A stretch of DNA of 64,000 bases from Desulfovibrio sp. ZJ369 (GTDB lineage: Bacteria > Desulfobacterota > Desulfovibrionia > Desulfovibrionales > Desulfovibrionaceae): positions 44,050 through 108,049 of the forward strand of contig NZ_JAAKEI010000007.1 of NCBI RefSeq assembly GCF_011039085.1, in the 5' to 3' direction. The position numbers and the translations under genes were made by a program. Below, one piece after another: positions 1 to 8,085 of the stretch. Under the pieces are notes generated by a model that saw only the letters and a program-made list of their open reading frames with translations, was not told where the DNA came from and made no database searches. The first letter of the stretch is position 1; the number at the start of each line of letters is the position of its first letter.

Positions 1-2
1 CC

Positions 3-839
3 TTGGAAAACCCTGCGCGCAGTGACGCCAGGGCCGGCGCCGCCTGTGCCGTGGCTGCGCCGCCAGATCCGGCGAAAAACGCCGATGTTGCGGACAAGGT
101 GCCTGCCGCGGGCGTGTCGCTGCCGCTCATGGCGGCCAAGCTCGCCCGACTGTTCAAAGCGGGCCGGGATTTTCAGAGCGCGCCGCTGACCAGCTTCCGC
201 ATGGGTCGCTGGGATCTGCACCGCGCGCACTGGCCGCTGCTGGCTCAGGCGGGGGTGCTGTGCGATGCCTCGGTGCGGCCCCTGCATTGCGCGGCGCGGC
301 CCCTGCAGGGGCCGGATCATTTCGGCGCGCCGTGTGAGCCGTACTGGGTGCCCACAGGGGGGAAAAATATTTTTGAAGTGCCGCTGACCGTCACGCCGCT
401 TGTCCGCCCCTTACCGCCCCTGTTGCGGGCCATGCCGGGCAAGGCGGGATCGGCGGCGCGGGCGGGCCTGAAAACATGGGGAGCTCTGGCCTTGTTGCCG
501 GTCTATCATCCCTTGTGGGCCATGCAGGCCGTGACCCGGCTCTTTGTGGCCCGCGGCGGCCGCGTGCTTTCGCTGACCTGGCATTCCTCGGAGATGATGC
601 CCGGCGGCGCGCCGCATATCCCCGATGAAGCCGCCGTAACACGGCTGCTGACGAAAATCCGGGCCTGGATGACATGGTTGCGCGGCCGCTGGCCTGTGCG
701 CAGCCTGAGCATGCAGGAGCTGCGGCTCGAACTGGGCCCCGGGGCCGCCTGTCCGCAATCTGAAAAACCCTGCGACTGGACCATCGACACAAAAACAAGG
801 GAAGCGCAAATACAGGAGAATCCGCATGACAGAGCGTAG
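3..839 (+). CDS. WalW-like polysaccharide deacetylase, C-terminal part (5' end outside window)
   Basis: The reading frame is open from the window edge, so the N-terminus is missing; 278 residues are visible. The segment TSFRMGRWDLHRAHWPLL followed by a GVLCDASVRP-type sequence, and a late SLTWHSSEMMPG stretch, resemble the C-terminal half of WalW/NodB-type polysaccharide deacetylases that act on surface polysaccharide. The NodB metal-binding motifs would lie upstream and are not seen. The first 40 visible residues are Ala/Pro-rich and look like a linker. The stop codon overlaps the next gene, a glycosyltransferase, by 14 bp, so the two are probably translationally coupled. The family call rests on motif resemblance only. 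Confidence 0.6.
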   Translation: MENPARSDARAGAACAVAAPPDPAKNADVADKVPAAGVSLPLMAAKLARLFKAGRDFQSAPLTSFRMGRWDLHRAHWPLLAQAGVLCDASVRPLHCAARPLQGPDHFGAPCEPYWVPTGGKNIFEVPLTVTPLVRPLPPLLRAMPGKAGSAARAGLKTWGALALLPVYHPLWAMQAVTRLFVARGGRVLSLTWHSSEMMPGGAPHIPDEAAVTRLLTKIRAWMTWLRGRWPVRSLSMQELRLELGPGAACPQSEKPCDWTIDTKTREAQIQENPHDRA

Positions 840-2142
840 CGTCCCGGCTGCTTCCACGCCGCTGCCTCCGGGCCTGCCGCATGTGGCCTATGTGCTTTTA
901 TGGTACCCGCTGTTCACGCAACCCTTTATCTTCCGCGAGGTCGAAGGCCTCAAGGCGCGACTGCCCCTGACCGTCTACAGCCTCTATGCCCGCAATTTGC
1001 GCCACTGCTCCACGGAAATGCGCGCTGCCGCGCCCGCGGTGCGCGCATTCGGCAGCAAAGCCTGGCCCCGTTTCACCCTGGAGCTGCTGCGCCAGTTGCT
1101 GACCCATCCTGTACGGCTGGGCAGGCTTTTTCGGCGCTGCATGGTGCGGCGCTGGCGCAGCCTGGAAACCTTCGGCGAAAATCTCTGGGCCTTTTCTGCG
1201 GGCGTCTACCTGGGCCGCCTGTGCCGGGAGGACGGCATCGACATGATCCATGCCCCGTGGCCGCGCGGCACGGCCACTGCCGCCTGGGTGGCCGCAAGCA
1301 TCGCGGGCATCCCCTTTTCCACGTCGGCGCGCGGCGACAACCTGGAGCCCGCGGACCCGGATCTGGGCGACAAACTCCGCGCGGCCCTGTTTGTGCGCGC
1401 CAACAACGCCGCGGATCAGGCCCGTATTGAGCACTTTGATCAGGGGCAGGCAAAAAACAAAACCTATCTTGTTTACAACAGCCTGACGCTGCCCCCGCCG
1501 CCTTCCCCTGATAACGAGACCCTGCTGCAACGCCGCCCGGTGCGCCTGCTGGCTGTGGGGCGCTTTGACGTGACCAAGGGCTTTGACGTCTTGCTCAAGG
1601 CCTGCGCCATACTGCGGGAGCGCGGCCTGGACTTCACCCTGACGCTGGCCGGAGGCGGCGGCACAGCCATGGGCCTCGGTCCGCTGGAAGCCGCTCTGCT
1701 CAAGCTGCGCAAGGATCTCGGACTGGAAGAGCGCGTCCGGATGCCCGGACTTGTTTCGCACAATGAATTGCCGCGCATGCTGCAAGAGCACGATATTTTT
1801 GTGGCGCCCTGCGTGGTGCACGCTTCCGGCCGTCGCGACGGCATCCCCAATACCGTGATTGAAGCCCTGGCCTATGGCCTGCCGGTTGTCAGCACCACGG
1901 TCAACGCCTTGCCCGAAGTGGTGCGCGACGGCCGGACGGGCCTGACCGTGCCGCCCAATGATCCCTCGGCTCTGGCCGATGCCGTCATCCGGCTCGCGGA
2001 GCATCCCGGCGAGGCGCGCGTCATGGGGCGCAACGGCCATTGTCTGGCCTCGGAAATGTTCGATCACCAGACCAACAACCAGCGGCTGGCCGAACTCTTC
2101 ATCAGCCAGTACGCCCGCTGGAGAAAATCATGTGCGGCATAG
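826..2142 (+). CDS. Family 4-type glycosyltransferase
   Basis: This 438-residue protein has a two-domain GT-B layout. The C-terminal half carries GRFDVTKGFDVLLKA and, near residues 320-370, DGIPNTVIEALAYGLPVVST followed by PEVVRDGRTGLTVPP, the nucleotide-sugar binding and E(x7)E region of GT4 enzymes. No signal peptide is visible, so it should act on the cytoplasmic face of the membrane, adding a sugar to a lipid-linked polysaccharide precursor. The ATG at 826 has AGGAG at 814-818. It overlaps the deacetylase gene upstream and the amidotransferase downstream (13 bp), which indicates one operon for surface or exopolysaccharide assembly. The donor sugar cannot be read from the sequence. Confidence 0.85.
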   Translation: MTERSVPAASTPLPPGLPHVAYVLLWYPLFTQPFIFREVEGLKARLPLTVYSLYARNLRHCSTEMRAAAPAVRAFGSKAWPRFTLELLRQLLTHPVRLGRLFRRCMVRRWRSLETFGENLWAFSAGVYLGRLCREDGIDMIHAPWPRGTATAAWVAASIAGIPFSTSARGDNLEPADPDLGDKLRAALFVRANNAADQARIEHFDQGQAKNKTYLVYNSLTLPPPPSPDNETLLQRRPVRLLAVGRFDVTKGFDVLLKACAILRERGLDFTLTLAGGGGTAMGLGPLEAALLKLRKDLGLEERVRMPGLVSHNELPRMLQEHDIFVAPCVVHASGRRDGIPNTVIEALAYGLPVVSTTVNALPEVVRDGRTGLTVPPNDPSALADAVIRLAEHPGEARVMGRNGHCLASEMFDHQTNNQRLAELFISQYARWRKSCAA

Positions 2143-4058
2143 CGGGCATCTGCCGTCTGGACGGGGAGGCGCTGCCCCCGCAGGCCGGCGCATGGGTCAG
2201 GGCCATGACCGATTGCCTGACGCACCGGGGCCCGGACGGCGAAGGGCTGTGGCAGGCCGGCGCGGTCTGCCTTGGGCACCGGCGTCTTTCGATCATTGAT
2301 CTGGCGGGCGGAGCCCAGCCCATGCAGGATGCCGATAATACCCTGAGCGTGACCTACAACGGCGAAATCTACAATTTCGCCGAACTCAGGGCCGAGCTTC
2401 AGAAACTGGGCGCGCGTTTCCGCACGGGCTCCGACACGGAAATCATTCTGGAAGGCTATCGCATCTGGGGGCCGGAGTGCCTGACGCGCTTTGACGGCAT
2501 GTTCGCCTTTGCCCTCTGGGATGCGCGGCGTCGGCGTCTGTTCTGCGCGCGCGACCGCTTCGGCAAAAAACCTTTTTTTTACAGCCTGCAACACGGCCGC
2601 CTGCACTTCGCCTCCGAGCTCACGGCCTTGCGCCGCGTGCCGGAACTGACCTTCAGCGTGGATCCGCAGGCCGTGATGCGCTATCTGGCATATGAGTATG
2701 TGCCCACCCCCAACACGATGTACAGCGAGGTTCAAAGCCTGCCGCCCGCGCATCTGCTCCTGCTGGAAAAAGGACAGGTTCGCCTGGAACGCTATTGGGA
2801 CATGCCCGTGCCGGACGAAAGCGACCCCAGAGACGAGCGGGAGCTCTGTGAGGAACTGAACAGGCTGCTTTCCAGATCTGTGCAACGGCGGATGATCAGC
2901 GACGTGCCTCTGGGGGTTTTTCTGTCCGGCGGCATTGATTCCTCCATTGTGGCCGGGCTCATGGCCCGGCAGTCCGCCACGCCCGTCAAGACCTTTTCCA
3001 TCGGCTTCACCGAGGCGAGCTACGATGAATCCCGCTTTGCGCGCCTTGCGGCAAAAGCCTTCGGCACGGATCACCACGAGCGCGTGCTTTCGGCCGGGGA
3101 ATGCGCGGATGAGCTGCCCGGCATTGTCAGCCGCATGGACGTGCCCATGGCCGACGCCTCGGTGGCCCCCACCTGGCTGCTTTCGGGCGTGGCCCGCGAG
3201 CACGTCACCGTTGCCCTGGGCGGGGACGGCGCGGACGAGCTCTGGGCCGGGTACGAGCATTACATCGCTTTCAAGACGGCTGAATGGTACAACGCCCTGC
3301 CCGCCTTGGCCCGGCGCGGGATCATCGAACCCCTGGCCCGGCATCTGCCCGCATCGGCCGGATACATTAATCCGCGCCTGGCCGTGGCCACCTTTTTGCG
3401 GGGGGCTCACGCTCCGGCCTGGCAGCGGGTGCAAACCATGCTCACGGCCTTTACCCCGGAGATGCAGCGTGACATCCTTGCGCCGGAATGGCTTGCGGCC
3501 GCGGCTGAAGGCGCGGATTTTCTCCGGTCCGAGCGCCTTTTTGCCCCCACCCGGAAGCAATACGAGCACTGGCAGCCGGAAAGCGCCGCGTCCCCGCTGG
3601 CCCGCGCCTTCCACGTCTATGTGCGCCAATTCATGCTGGACGACATTCTGGTCAAGGTGGATCGCTGCTCCATGCTGCATTCTCTGGAAGTGCGCGCCCC
3701 CTTTCTGGACAAGGACGTGGCGGAATTTGTCGCGCGCCTGCCGCTGCGCTGCAAGTTGCGGGGATTCAAACGCAAATGGCTGCTCAAAAAGGCTTTTGCC
3801 GATCTCTTGCCGCCGGGGATCCTGCACCGCAACAAACGCGGCTTTCAGATTCCCGTGGCTCAATGGCTGCGCGGCCGCCTGCGCCCGCTCATGGAAGATC
3901 TGCTCAGCGCCGAACATCTGCGCAGGCAGGGCATCTTTCATCCTCAAGCCGTGCGCGCGCTCATGGACGCGCATATCTCAGGCCGGGCGGATCTGCGCAA
4001 GCCGCTGTGGACATTGCTGGTTTTTCAGCTCTGGCAGCAGGCAAGAAAGAATGCCTGA
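2130..4058 (+). CDS. asnB: Asparagine synthase-type glutamine amidotransferase
   Basis: The start was set at 2130 because the protein must begin MCGIAG: Cys2 is the glutamine-hydrolysing nucleophile of class II amidotransferases, released after Met removal. The 642-residue protein has an N-terminal glutaminase domain (THRGPDGEG, YNGEIYNF) and a C-terminal ATP-pyrophosphatase domain with the SGGIDSS P-loop near residue 270. It is longer than E. coli AsnB (554 residues) and nearer the length of the copies found in exopolysaccharide/exosortase loci. Given the overlapping glycosyltransferase and deacetylase genes, it may amidate a sugar acid in a polysaccharide rather than make free asparagine; that part is inference. 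Confidence 0.85.
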   Translation: MCGIAGICRLDGEALPPQAGAWVRAMTDCLTHRGPDGEGLWQAGAVCLGHRRLSIIDLAGGAQPMQDADNTLSVTYNGEIYNFAELRAELQKLGARFRTGSDTEIILEGYRIWGPECLTRFDGMFAFALWDARRRRLFCARDRFGKKPFFYSLQHGRLHFASELTALRRVPELTFSVDPQAVMRYLAYEYVPTPNTMYSEVQSLPPAHLLLLEKGQVRLERYWDMPVPDESDPRDERELCEELNRLLSRSVQRRMISDVPLGVFLSGGIDSSIVAGLMARQSATPVKTFSIGFTEASYDESRFARLAAKAFGTDHHERVLSAGECADELPGIVSRMDVPMADASVAPTWLLSGVAREHVTVALGGDGADELWAGYEHYIAFKTAEWYNALPALARRGIIEPLARHLPASAGYINPRLAVATFLRGAHAPAWQRVQTMLTAFTPEMQRDILAPEWLAAAAEGADFLRSERLFAPTRKQYEHWQPESAASPLARAFHVYVRQFMLDDILVKVDRCSMLHSLEVRAPFLDKDVAEFVARLPLRCKLRGFKRKWLLKKAFADLLPPGILHRNKRGFQIPVAQWLRGRLRPLMEDLLSAEHLRRQGIFHPQAVRALMDAHISGRADLRKPLWTLLVFQLWQQARKNA

Positions 4059-4093
4059 CGCCCTGCACTCCGGGATCGCAGCACTCCCGCCAT

Positions 4094-4114
4094 GCGGATT
4101 TTCCGAAAATCCGC
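4094..4114. other. Hairpin after the polysaccharide operon
   Basis: A perfect 9-bp inverted repeat (GCGGATTTT / AAAATCCGC) with a 3-nt loop lies 35 bp after the amidotransferase stop. No T-run follows, so it is not a classical intrinsic terminator. It may be a 3' stabilising structure. Confidence 0.4.
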
Positions 4115-4122
4115 AGCGGCTC

Positions 4123-4150
4123 TTGCGAGCAGAGGCCTTATGCTTATATC
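4123..4150 (+). promoter_or_regulatory. Candidate sigma-70 promoter of htpX
   Basis: TTGCGA (4123-4128), a 16-bp spacer and TATATC (4145-4150) lie 58 bp upstream of the htpX start codon. The match is moderate; no heat-shock consensus was recognised. Confidence 0.35.
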
Positions 4151-4208
4151 TTGCAATTGACACAGCGCAAAAAACATCTCACAGCGTGCTGAAGACAAGG
4201 AGATTCTC

Positions 4209-5066
4209 ATGACCAGCCAGATAAAAACCGTTTTGCTGCTGGCTCTGCTTTCCGGGCTCATCATCGTGCTGGGCGGCATGTTGGGCGGCCGCGCCGGCGT
4301 GATCATCGCCTTTGGCCTGGCCCTGGTAATGAATGTGGGCAGCTACTGGTATTCGGACAAGCTTGTGCTGTCCATGTACCATGCCAGAGAGCTGGCCCCG
4401 GAGGAAGCGCCCTATCTGCATCAGATCGTGGAAGAGCTGGCGCGCAATGCGGGCATCCCCAAGCCGCGCGTCTGCGTGGTGCCTGAAGAAGCCCCCAATG
4501 CCTTTGCCACGGGCCGCGACCCGCAACACGCCGTGGTGGCCGTGACCGAGGGGCTGATGCGTCTGCTCTCTCCCCAGGAGCTTCGCGGCGTGGTCGCCCA
4601 TGAAGTCGGCCATATTGTGAACCGCGACATTTTGATCCAGACTGTGGCCGCAGTGCTGGCCTCGGCTGTTATAACCCTGGCCAATATTTTTCAGTTCACC
4701 GCCATTTTCGGCGGCAACCGCGACGGCGAGGGCGGCGGCAATCCCATCGGCGCTCTGGTTCTGGCCCTGCTGGCGCCCATTGCCGCGGGCCTGATTCAGA
4801 TGGCCATTTCGCGCTCGCGCGAGTATCTGGCCGACGACACGGGCGCGGAACTCTGCGGCCAGCCTCTGGCCCTGGCCGGAGCTTTGGCCAGGCTGGGCGA
4901 GGCCAGCGGACGCATTTCCATGCAGAAGGGCAACCCCACCACCGCGGACATGTTCATTGTGGCTCCCATGTTCAGTATGGGCGGCAGCATGGCTAACCTG
5001 TTCAGCACGCATCCGCCCCTGGAAGAACGCATCCAGCGGCTTCAGGCCATGGCAGCCCGGCGCTGA
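4209..5066 (+). CDS. htpX: Membrane-bound zinc protease HtpX
   Basis: The 285-residue protein has two N-terminal hydrophobic segments (about residues 6-22 and 28-46), the zinc motif HEVGH at 131-135, two more hydrophobic stretches (about 148-168 and 180-202), and SREYLADD supplying the third zinc ligand (Glu). This is the M48B HtpX arrangement. HtpX degrades misfolded inner-membrane proteins with its active site in the cytoplasm. The start ATG follows AAGGAG at 4196-4201. It stands alone between the polysaccharide operon and a dispersed repeat. Length and motifs are complete. Confidence 0.93.
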   Translation: MTSQIKTVLLLALLSGLIIVLGGMLGGRAGVIIAFGLALVMNVGSYWYSDKLVLSMYHARELAPEEAPYLHQIVEELARNAGIPKPRVCVVPEEAPNAFATGRDPQHAVVAVTEGLMRLLSPQELRGVVAHEVGHIVNRDILIQTVAAVLASAVITLANIFQFTAIFGGNRDGEGGGNPIGALVLALLAPIAAGLIQMAISRSREYLADDTGAELCGQPLALAGALARLGEASGRISMQKGNPTTADMFIVAPMFSMGGSMANLFSTHPPLEERIQRLQAMAARR

Positions 5067-5085
5067 GCTTCAGAGCAGCGTACCC

Positions 5086-5190
5086 TGGAGCAGATTACCT
5101 TTGACTTTTTATGAAAGTCAAAGGTGGCCGCTTTCGCGTCAGCAGAGCATTTGTTGATTGAAAATGGATATTTTCAATCAAAAATGTTCT
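5086..5190 (+). repeat. TAGAGC element R1 (A-end + C-end)
   Basis: The left arm GAGCAGATTACC with a CTTTGACTTT/AAAGTCAAAG hairpin is joined through CCGCTTTCGCGTCAGC to a right-hand hairpin (5144-5190) of the TTGATTGAAAAT/ATTTTCAATCAA type. The outer TA is lost on the left (TGGAGC). It lies between htpX and a lipoprotein gene. Confidence 0.8.
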
Positions 5191-5323
5191 GGAATCGCTG
5201 CGCTTTTTCAACGGCTCCATCCAAAAAAGCTGCTTGTGCCTGCTGTCGTCAGCAGCAAGGCGGCGTTTGAGCATGTGACAGTCGCCATGCTCTCAAGACA
5301 CGGGCCGGGCCCGAGGAGTGAAG

Positions 5324-5716
5324 ATGAAAGCACGTTTGCTGTCCGGGATCCTGCTTGCAGCGCTGCTTGCGGCGTGCGGCGGGAAAAAGGCTGTGCAAGC
5401 CGACGCGGCGGCGGCCGTGGCCGCGCCCTGCCCCTTTGTCTATGTGTACGCGCCGGGCAACTACATTATTGATATTGCCGGCGGTTCGGAAGTGGTGCTT
5501 GACCCGGCCGCCCAGGAATTCGAGTTGTTCTGCTCGCCGGGAGAGGCCCGCGCAGCCCTCAAAGCAGCAGTGGCCGTGGGCAGTCTCCCTGCCGGAGACT
5601 GGCGCGTCTACCGCCTCGACGGCGGCCTGGACGATCTGGCCCAGAAATCCGCGGCGAACCGCTATACGCTCAAGCGCATGGCGCAGGTGGTGGATTGGGT
5701 GACGGAAAACAGTTAG
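5324..5716 (+). CDS. Small predicted lipoprotein
   Basis: The 130-residue protein starts MKARLLSGILLAALLAACGG, a type II signal peptide with lipobox LAAC, so it should be lipid-anchored in the cell envelope. The mature part has the segment YVYAPGNYIIDIAGGSEVVLD and no catalytic motif that I recognise. The ATG at 5324 was chosen over an in-frame GTG at 5318 because GAGGAG at 5313-5318 is then well spaced. The TAG stop is the first three bases of repeat R2, so the present C-terminus may have been set by that insertion. No clear operon partner. Confidence 0.7.
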   Translation: MKARLLSGILLAALLAACGGKKAVQADAAAAVAAPCPFVYVYAPGNYIIDIAGGSEVVLDPAAQEFELFCSPGEARAALKAAVAVGSLPAGDWRVYRLDGGLDDLAQKSAANRYTLKRMAQVVDWVTENS

Positions 5717-5854
5717 AGCATTTTCTCTTTGAAAATGCTCTGCTGACGCGAAAGCGGCAGCCGCCGCAACGCGGCGTACATTCAGGCGAAAACCGCGTTT
5801 TTCGCCTGAATGCCACCTTTGACTTTCATAAAAAGTCAAAGGTAATCTGCTCTA
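5714..5854 (-). repeat. TAGAGC element R2 (A-end + B-end, body 1)
   Basis: A 141-bp element bounded by TA on both sides, in reverse orientation relative to R14 and R18. In order: B-end hairpin (GAGCATTTTC/GAAAATGCTC), CTGACGCGAAAGCGG, a central hairpin with TTCAGGCGAAAA and TTTTCGCCTGAA arms, and the A-end hairpin ending AATCTGCTCTA. Its first bases are the stop codon of the upstream lipoprotein gene. Confidence 0.9.
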
Positions 5855-5920
5855 GGGTCAGCCCTGTGGCTGTCCCCTTGGCATCTTGCCTTCATGTGCA
5901 GGCAATGGCATACTTGCAGA

Positions 5921-6589
5921 ATGAATAACTTTCATGCCGTATGCCCCGACGGCCGCGAGCCTGCCTGTCGCCCTTTCGCCCGGCTGCCGGAGCCTCGCGC
6001 GCTGGGGCTGGGCCTTGCCTCTTCCGCGCCCGTGCCTGGTGATCAGGCCTGTTTTGCCTTATGGAAAAAATACGCCATGCTGCCCAATATTCAGCGCCAT
6101 TCGCTGCTGGTGGCCCGGATAGCCACGGAACTGGCGCGCCGCGCCGCGGAAAAGGGTTTTGCGGTCAATGTCTCCCAGGTACGCGCCAGCGCGTTGCTGC
6201 ACGATATCGCCAAGTCCTATTGCGTGCGTCACGGCGGCAGCCATGCGCAATTGGGGGGCGGCTGGGTTGTGGCGGAAACGCGCAATTACGCTGTGGCCCA
6301 GGGAGTAATGCTGCATGTGCACTGGCCCTGGCCGCTTCCTGAGGGCGCAGGCATCTGCGCGCTGCCGTTTTTCGTGATCTATGCCGACAAACGGGTCCGG
6401 CACGACAGTTGCGTTTCGCTGGCCGAGCGCTATGAGGATTTGCTTGAGCGTTACGGGCACAGCGAAGCGGCGCGGCAAGGCATTCGGGCTTCCTATGAGC
6501 AAGGCAGGAACATTGAGCGCGCCTTGTCGGCGCAGTTAGGATGGGCGTTGCATGAAGATTCTTTTGATTGCGGGCGGCTGGTCCAGTGA
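5921..6589 (+). CDS. HD-domain (HDIG-like) protein
   Basis: The 222-residue protein carries an HD superfamily metal-dependent phosphohydrolase core: RHSLLVARIA (first His), ALLHDIAKS (His-Asp pair), and a later HVHW/YADKRV segment that could complete the metal site. The layout resembles small bacterial HDIG proteins annotated as hydrolases or possible nucleotidases; the substrate is unknown. Two ATGs are in frame (5894 and 5921); the second is preferred, although neither has a strong ribosome binding site. The 3' end overlaps ddl by 38 bp, which implies coupled translation with a cell-wall gene. Confidence 0.7.
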   Translation: MNNFHAVCPDGREPACRPFARLPEPRALGLGLASSAPVPGDQACFALWKKYAMLPNIQRHSLLVARIATELARRAAEKGFAVNVSQVRASALLHDIAKSYCVRHGGSHAQLGGGWVVAETRNYAVAQGVMLHVHWPWPLPEGAGICALPFFVIYADKRVRHDSCVSLAERYEDLLERYGHSEAARQGIRASYEQGRNIERALSAQLGWALHEDSFDCGRLVQ

Positions 6590-7463
6590 GCGTGAAGTTT
6601 CGTTGAACGGCGGCCGCGGCATGGCCGAGGCCCTGCGGGCGCGCGGCCACAGCGTGACTTTTTTCGATCTGCTGACGGACTTCGGGCAGCTGCTGGACCA
6701 GGCGCGGCAGCATGATTTCGCGCTGATCAACCTGCACGGCGCGCCGGGCGAGGACGGCCTGGTGCAGGCCCTGCTGGAGCGCGTGGGCTGCCCCTATCAG
6801 GGCTCCGGCCCGGCGGGTTCTTTTCTGGCCTTGCACAAGGCCGCGGCCAAGCAGGTGTTTCGTCACGCCGGTCTTCCCACGGCCGATTGGGAATTTCTGC
6901 CCGCCCCTCCCCCGCAAGACTGGCAGCCGCGCCTGAGCTATCCCCTGTTCGTCAAGAGCAATACCGGCGGTTCATCCCTGCGTCTGGGCCGGGCCCGCAA
7001 CCGGGCCGAGCTTGACGCCGTGCTGGCGGAAATCTTCGCTGCCGGGGAGGAAGCGCTGATCGAGTCTGAACTCAGCGGCCGCGAGGTCACCTGCGGCATT
7101 CTGGGCGAGGAAGCCTTGCCGCCTGTTCTCATTGAGCCGGTGGCCGGGGATTTTTTTGACTATGAGAGCAAATATGCCAGGGGCGGCGCGCGGGAGATCT
7201 GCCCTGCGCCCCTTTCGCCGGAGCTGACGGCGCAAGTGCAGAAACTGGCCCTGGCCGCGCACAGGGCCCTGGGCCTCACGGGTTACAGCCGTGCGGATTT
7301 CATAGTGGGCAAGGATCAAAGTCTGACCCTGCTGGAGGTCAACACGCTGCCGGGCATGACAGCCACAAGCCTGGTGCCACAGGAGGCCCAGGTTATCGGC
7401 CTGGATTTCGGGCAACTCCTGGAACGGCTCATGGAGCTCGGTCTGCAACGGCACAAAGGCTGA
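6552..7463 (+). CDS. ddl: D-alanine--D-alanine ligase
   Basis: The 303-residue ATP-grasp enzyme joins two D-Ala to make the terminal dipeptide of the peptidoglycan stem. Motifs in order: AGGWSSEREVSL at the N-terminus, LHGAPGEDGLVQ, GCPYQGSGPAGSFLALHK, FVKSNTGGSSLRL (ATP-binding Lys), and near the C-terminus SRADF with EVNTLPGMT (metal ligands). Length is normal. It begins inside the upstream HD-domain gene, so the two share a transcript. Other muropeptide genes are not adjacent. Its 3' end faces repeat R3 and a convergent gene. Confidence 0.93.
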   Translation: MKILLIAGGWSSEREVSLNGGRGMAEALRARGHSVTFFDLLTDFGQLLDQARQHDFALINLHGAPGEDGLVQALLERVGCPYQGSGPAGSFLALHKAAAKQVFRHAGLPTADWEFLPAPPPQDWQPRLSYPLFVKSNTGGSSLRLGRARNRAELDAVLAEIFAAGEEALIESELSGREVTCGILGEEALPPVLIEPVAGDFFDYESKYARGGAREICPAPLSPELTAQVQKLALAAHRALGLTGYSRADFIVGKDQSLTLLEVNTLPGMTATSLVPQEAQVIGLDFGQLLERLMELGLQRHKG

Positions 7464-7510
7464 ATCATGACGGGGAACGGCGCTCCGCGGCCCGCCGCGC
7501 AGCACATGAT

Positions 7511-7560
7511 TAGGGCATTTTTTGATTGAAAATATCCATTTTCAATCAAAGAATGCCCTC
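7511..7560. repeat. TAGAGC element R3 (solo C-end hairpin)
   Basis: A single palindrome, TAGGGCATT...AATGCCCT, containing TTGATTGAAAAT and ATTTTCAATCAA arms. It lies between convergent ddl and the epimerase gene, and overlaps the last codons of the latter. Confidence 0.8.
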
Positions 7561-8085
7561 GTTGCGCACATGCTGCGGCCAGGCGTAGGGAATGCCCGGA
7601 TCATCAACGGGCAAACGCTCGCTTTCAGCCGGATCATGGGGGATATCCGCGCAGTTGCAGATCAGCGCCGGGGCCTTGCCCAACGCCGTGAAGCCGTACC
7701 AGACGCCCACCGGAATGCGCAGCAGGCCGTAGCAGTCAGGTCTGCCCAGGTTCAGTTCGCACAGCCTGCCCTGTGTGATTGAGGCGGGCCGGTCGTCGTA
7801 GAGCACGATTTTGAGCAGGCCGCAGGGCACGGCAAAATGCTGCGTCTGGCGGCTGTGTCGCTTCCAGGCCTTTATTGCGCCGGGCAGCACTTCCGAAAAA
7901 TAAATCTCGCCAAAGCCCGCGTGAAAATCCGGAAGCAGGGGCGAATCCGGCCGCAGCATGTGCAGCACAGGGCCGCCGTGAGCGGGAATTACCTTCAGGG
8001 GCTGAAAGAGCGCGCCCGCCACGCCCACGTCCCGCGCCGCCATATCCGATGCCGGATCCCTGCCGTATGCACGCGTACCGCCCAT
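7546..8085 (-). CDS. RmlC-like sugar-nucleotide 3,5-epimerase family protein
   Basis: The 179-residue cupin-type protein resembles the dTDP-4-dehydrorhamnose 3,5-epimerase family: KAWKRHSRQTQHFAVPCG (conserved His region), KIVLYDDR, and a late VGVWYGFTALG segment. Start ATG 8085-8083 overlaps the stop of the dehydratase gene as TGATG, so translation is coupled. Next to CDP-glucose cytidylyltransferase and 4,6-dehydratase it probably acts on a CDP-4-keto-6-deoxyhexose rather than a dTDP sugar; this is inference from context. Its last residues (NEGIL) and stop codon are encoded within repeat R3, so the native C-terminus may have been altered. Confidence 0.72.
   Translation of the reverse strand: MGGTRAYGRDPASDMAARDVGVAGALFQPLKVIPAHGGPVLHMLRPDSPLLPDFHAGFGEIYFSEVLPGAIKAWKRHSRQTQHFAVPCGLLKIVLYDDRPASITQGRLCELNLGRPDCYGLLRIPVGVWYGFTALGKAPALICNCADIPHDPAESERLPVDDPGIPYAWPQHVRNEGIL

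Noticed and set aside
5900..5920. Sigma-54-like sequence TGGCATACTTGCAG
   Set aside because: Spacing between GG and GC is 7 rather than 10 bases.
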